Shown here piece by piece: positions 25,274 to 26,759 of a DNA stretch of 26,759 nucleotides. Under the pieces are notes generated by a model. It saw only the letters and a program-made list of their open reading frames with translations, did no database searches and was not told the DNA's origin. Location: assembly GCA_023433945.1 (NCBI GenBank), contig JAEYTP010000123.1, forward strand, positions 1-26,759, in the 5' to 3' direction. This DNA comes from Bacillota bacterium. Its GTDB lineage: Bacteria; Bacillota; Clostridia; Acetivibrionales; DSM-1351. The position numbers and the translations under genes were made by a program. Numbering within the stretch: the first letter of the stretch is position 1; every line of letters starts with the position of its first letter.

Positions 25274-25303
25274 TTGACAGACATGTTTAGCAAGTAATAC
25301 AAT
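25274..25303 (+). promoter_or_regulatory. Strong promoter of the thioesterase gene
   Basis: A perfect TTGACA (25274-25279) and TACAAT (25298-25303) are 18 bp apart. Transcription should begin near 25310, leaving a leader of about 80 nt in which I see no clear structure. Confidence 0.7.
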
Positions 25304-25388
25304 AACAAAAGATAGTAGCTCGATATAAAAAATAACTATATATGACTTAGTAGGGAAATAGAAATATAACAATGATAGAGGAGACATT

Positions 25389-25778
25389 ATGGAACTTAAA
25401 ATAGGACTGGTTTGTGAAATAAGTGAGGAAGTTACTCTAAATAACACTGCAAGTGCACTGGGGAGTGGTGGAATCGATGTTTATGCAACCCCAGCCATGA
25501 TTGCGCTTATGGAAAAAGCCGCTATGAATGCAGTACAGCCGGCTATAGAAGAGGGCTTATCTACGGTGGGCACTATGGTAAATATTAAGCATATGGCTGC
25601 AACACCAGTTGGGATGACAGTTACAGCAAAGGCTGAGCTTATAGAGGTTTCGGAGAAACGCCTGCTCTTTAATGTTGAAGCTTTTGATGGAAAAGATAAA
25701 ATAGGTGAAGGCACACATGAGAGATTTATTATAAGTGTAGAAAAGTTTATATCCAGGGTAAATTCAAAGAAGGTGTAG
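25389..25778 (+). CDS. FlK-type hotdog-fold acyl-CoA thioesterase
   Basis: The 129-residue product resembles the fluoroacetyl-CoA thioesterase FlK family. The FlK triad Thr42-Glu50-His76, with Gly69 and Arg120 (numbers from memory), maps onto T34 ('YATPAM'), E42 ('LMEKAA'), H68 ('NIKHMAATPVG'), G61 and R112 ('THERF'), each with the same offset of eight. It is therefore very likely an active small acyl-CoA thioesterase. The natural substrate is unknown; homologues are widespread in Clostridia that make no fluoroacetate, so fluoroacetyl-CoA itself is unlikely. ATG 25389 follows AGAGGAGA. It stands alone, with its own promoter, between ftsH and the SAM riboswitch. Confidence 0.8.
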   Translation: MELKIGLVCEISEEVTLNNTASALGSGGIDVYATPAMIALMEKAAMNAVQPAIEEGLSTVGTMVNIKHMAATPVGMTVTAKAELIEVSEKRLLFNVEAFDGKDKIGEGTHERFIISVEKFISRVNSKKV

Positions 25779-25848
25779 AAATAGAAATATCAACTTCTAT
25801 AATGTACTTTAGAGTTTGATGTTTTCGACATAAATTACGAAATCCTAC

Positions 25849-25877
25849 TTGACCCATAGCAAAAATTATGTTTAAAT
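25849..25877 (+). promoter_or_regulatory. Likely promoter of the SAM riboswitch-metK transcript
   Basis: TTGACC (25849-25854) and TTAAAT (25872-25877) are 17 bp apart, and RNA would begin about 20 nt before the aptamer. The 333-base stretch between the thioesterase gene and metK holds, in order: a weak bulged hairpin (25784-25793 with 25816-25826, no proper T-run), this promoter, the SAM aptamer and its terminator. I see no gene in it. Confidence 0.5.
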
Positions 25878-25902
25878 TATCTTGAAAACTTAATATTGTT
25901 TT

Positions 25903-26008
25903 CCTTATCAAGAGAGGTGGAGGGATCGGCCCGATGAAACCCGGCAACCAATATGATGAAGTCATATACGGTGCCAATTCCTTCAGGATTTATTCCTGAG
26001 AGATGAGG
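25903..26008 (+). ncRNA. SAM-I (S-box) riboswitch aptamer
   Basis: The P1 helix is CCTTATC (25903-25909) with GATGAGG (26002-26008). Inside are the conserved S-box blocks AGAGAGGTGGAGGGA (25911-25925), GATGAAACCCGGCAACC (25933-25949), GGTGCCAATTCC (25970-25981) and GAGAGATGAGG (25998-26008), in the right order. SAM binding stabilises P1 and lets the downstream terminator form, so metK is switched off when SAM is plentiful. Confidence 0.96.
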
Positions 26009-26030
26009 GGTGTTCATAAAATAAAATGAC

Positions 26031-26054
26031 AAACCTCGTAAAGAGGTTTTTTTT
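26031..26054 (+). terminator. Riboswitch-controlled terminator
   Basis: AAACCTC (26031-26037) pairs with GAGGTTT (26043-26049), with a 5-nt loop and eight T residues at 26047-26054. An alternative antiterminator is visible: 26003-26017, which includes the 3' strand of P1, can pair with 26026-26039. This explains how P1 formation releases the terminator. Confidence 0.9.
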
Positions 26055-26111
26055 ATAGCATAAAAAGACACCTCAAGTTGAATAATTATACTAGTATAGG
26101 AGGAGTTAAAA

Positions 26112-26759
26112 ATGTCAAGAAGATTATTTACTTCAGAATCCGTTACAGAGGGGCATCCAGATAAAATTTGTGATCAGATTTCAGATGCGGTATTGGATGC
26201 AATTTATGAGAATGATCCCCAAGCTAGAGTGGCTTGTGAAACAGCAGTTACCACGGGTATGGTACTGGTTATGGGGGAGATATCAACCAATTGCTACGTT
26301 GATATTCCAAAAGTTGTTAGAGCTACAATTGAAGAGATTGGCTACGACAGAGCAAAGTATGGCTTTGACTCCCATACCTGTGCTGTTTTGACTTCAATAG
26401 ATGAACAGTCAGCGGATATTGCAATGGGTGTTGATAAGGCACTTGAAGCTAAGTCAGGTGAAATGACAGATGACCAGATTGAAGCAATTGGTGCTGGTGA
26501 CCAGGGTATGATGTTTGGGTTTGCATGTGATGAAACTCCAGAACTAATGCCAATGCCTATTAGTCTTGCTCACAAGCTTTCAAAGAGACTTTCAGACGTG
26601 AGAAAGAATGGAACACTTGATTACCTGAGACCGGATGGGAAGTCACAGGTTACAGTAGAATACGATGGAGACAAGCCTGTTAGGGTAGATACCGTTGTAA
26701 TATCTACTCAGCATGGGCCTGAGGTTGACCATGAAACAATAGAGAAGGATATGCAAGAG
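26112..26759 (+). CDS. metK: S-adenosylmethionine synthetase (5' part, runs off the window)
   Basis: The first 216 codons are present, slightly over half of the usual length of about 395. They show 'ESVTEGHPDKICDQISDAVL' with GHPDK at 14-18, the 'AIGAGDQGMMFGFA' ATP-site motif (GAGDQG at 127-132) and 'TVVISTQHGPEVDHE' near the end. MetK makes SAM from methionine and ATP. The ATG follows TAGGAGGAGTT, which begins at about 26098. The upstream SAM riboswitch gives direct end-product control. The frame is open to the last base; nothing suggests truncation other than the window edge. Confidence 0.96.
   Translation, partial: MSRRLFTSESVTEGHPDKICDQISDAVLDAIYENDPQARVACETAVTTGMVLVMGEISTNCYVDIPKVVRATIEEIGYDRAKYGFDSHTCAVLTSIDEQSADIAMGVDKALEAKSGEMTDDQIEAIGAGDQGMMFGFACDETPELMPMPISLAHKLSKRLSDVRKNGTLDYLRPDGKSQVTVEYDGDKPVRVDTVVISTQHGPEVDHETIEKDMQE

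Noticed and set aside
25784..25826. Hairpin after the thioesterase gene as a terminator
   Set aside because: The stem is bulged and AT-rich, and its only T-run is inside the stem; it is too weak to call.
26170..26391. 73-codon open frame on the + strand
   Set aside because: It lies inside metK in another frame; the metK frame encodes conserved motifs across the same bases.

Overview
The window looks like chromosomal DNA of an AT-rich, anaerobic, spore-former-type Firmicute (class Clostridia). The cellulolytic Ruminiclostridium/Clostridium cellulolyticum neighbourhood is my best guess, but it rests on gene order, base composition and the giant S-layer-type protein, not on a marker gene. Every gene I can support is on the + strand.

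Region 1 (1-14284) is taken up by one exported, cell-wall-anchored protein of 4,636 residues. It has its own sigma-A-type promoter and a strong terminator. It starts with a signal peptide, then carries carboxypeptidase-regulatory-like beta domains, a roughly 515-residue super-repeat present three times, about 17 Ig-like domains, a proline-rich linker and three C-terminal SLH modules that bind the cell wall. No catalytic, cohesin or dockerin domain was seen. The first 120 bases carry a cluster of about 20-bp repeats that resembles the end of an IS21-type insertion element.

Region 2 (14285-15640) is the rpsF-ssb-rpsR operon (S6, single-stranded DNA binding protein, S18). It has a clear promoter, a leader with a candidate S6:S18-binding hairpin and a long terminator hairpin. 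Region 3 (15640-16573) is monofunctional prephenate dehydratase (pheA), with its own promoter. Region 4 (16700-25200) is a run of housekeeping genes: a MazG-like small protein, gdpP (c-di-AMP phosphodiesterase), rplI (L9), dnaB (replicative helicase), tilS (tRNA-Ile lysidine synthetase), hpt (hypoxanthine phosphoribosyltransferase) and ftsH (membrane AAA protease), ending in a terminator. gdpP-rplI-dnaB and tilS-hpt-ftsH are conserved Firmicute associations linking second-messenger turnover, translation, replication, purine salvage and membrane proteolysis.

Region 5 (25200-26759) holds a FlK-type hotdog thioesterase with a strong promoter preceded by a perfect 9-bp inverted repeat. It is followed by a complete SAM-I (S-box) riboswitch with terminator, and the first 216 codons of metK, which runs off the window.

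The strongest candidates for something little described are the giant repeat protein and its super-repeat architecture. Smaller items worth checking are three TTATTAGC repeats before dnaB, the inverted repeat before the thioesterase gene, the MazG-like protein with altered catalytic positions, and the IS-end-like cluster.
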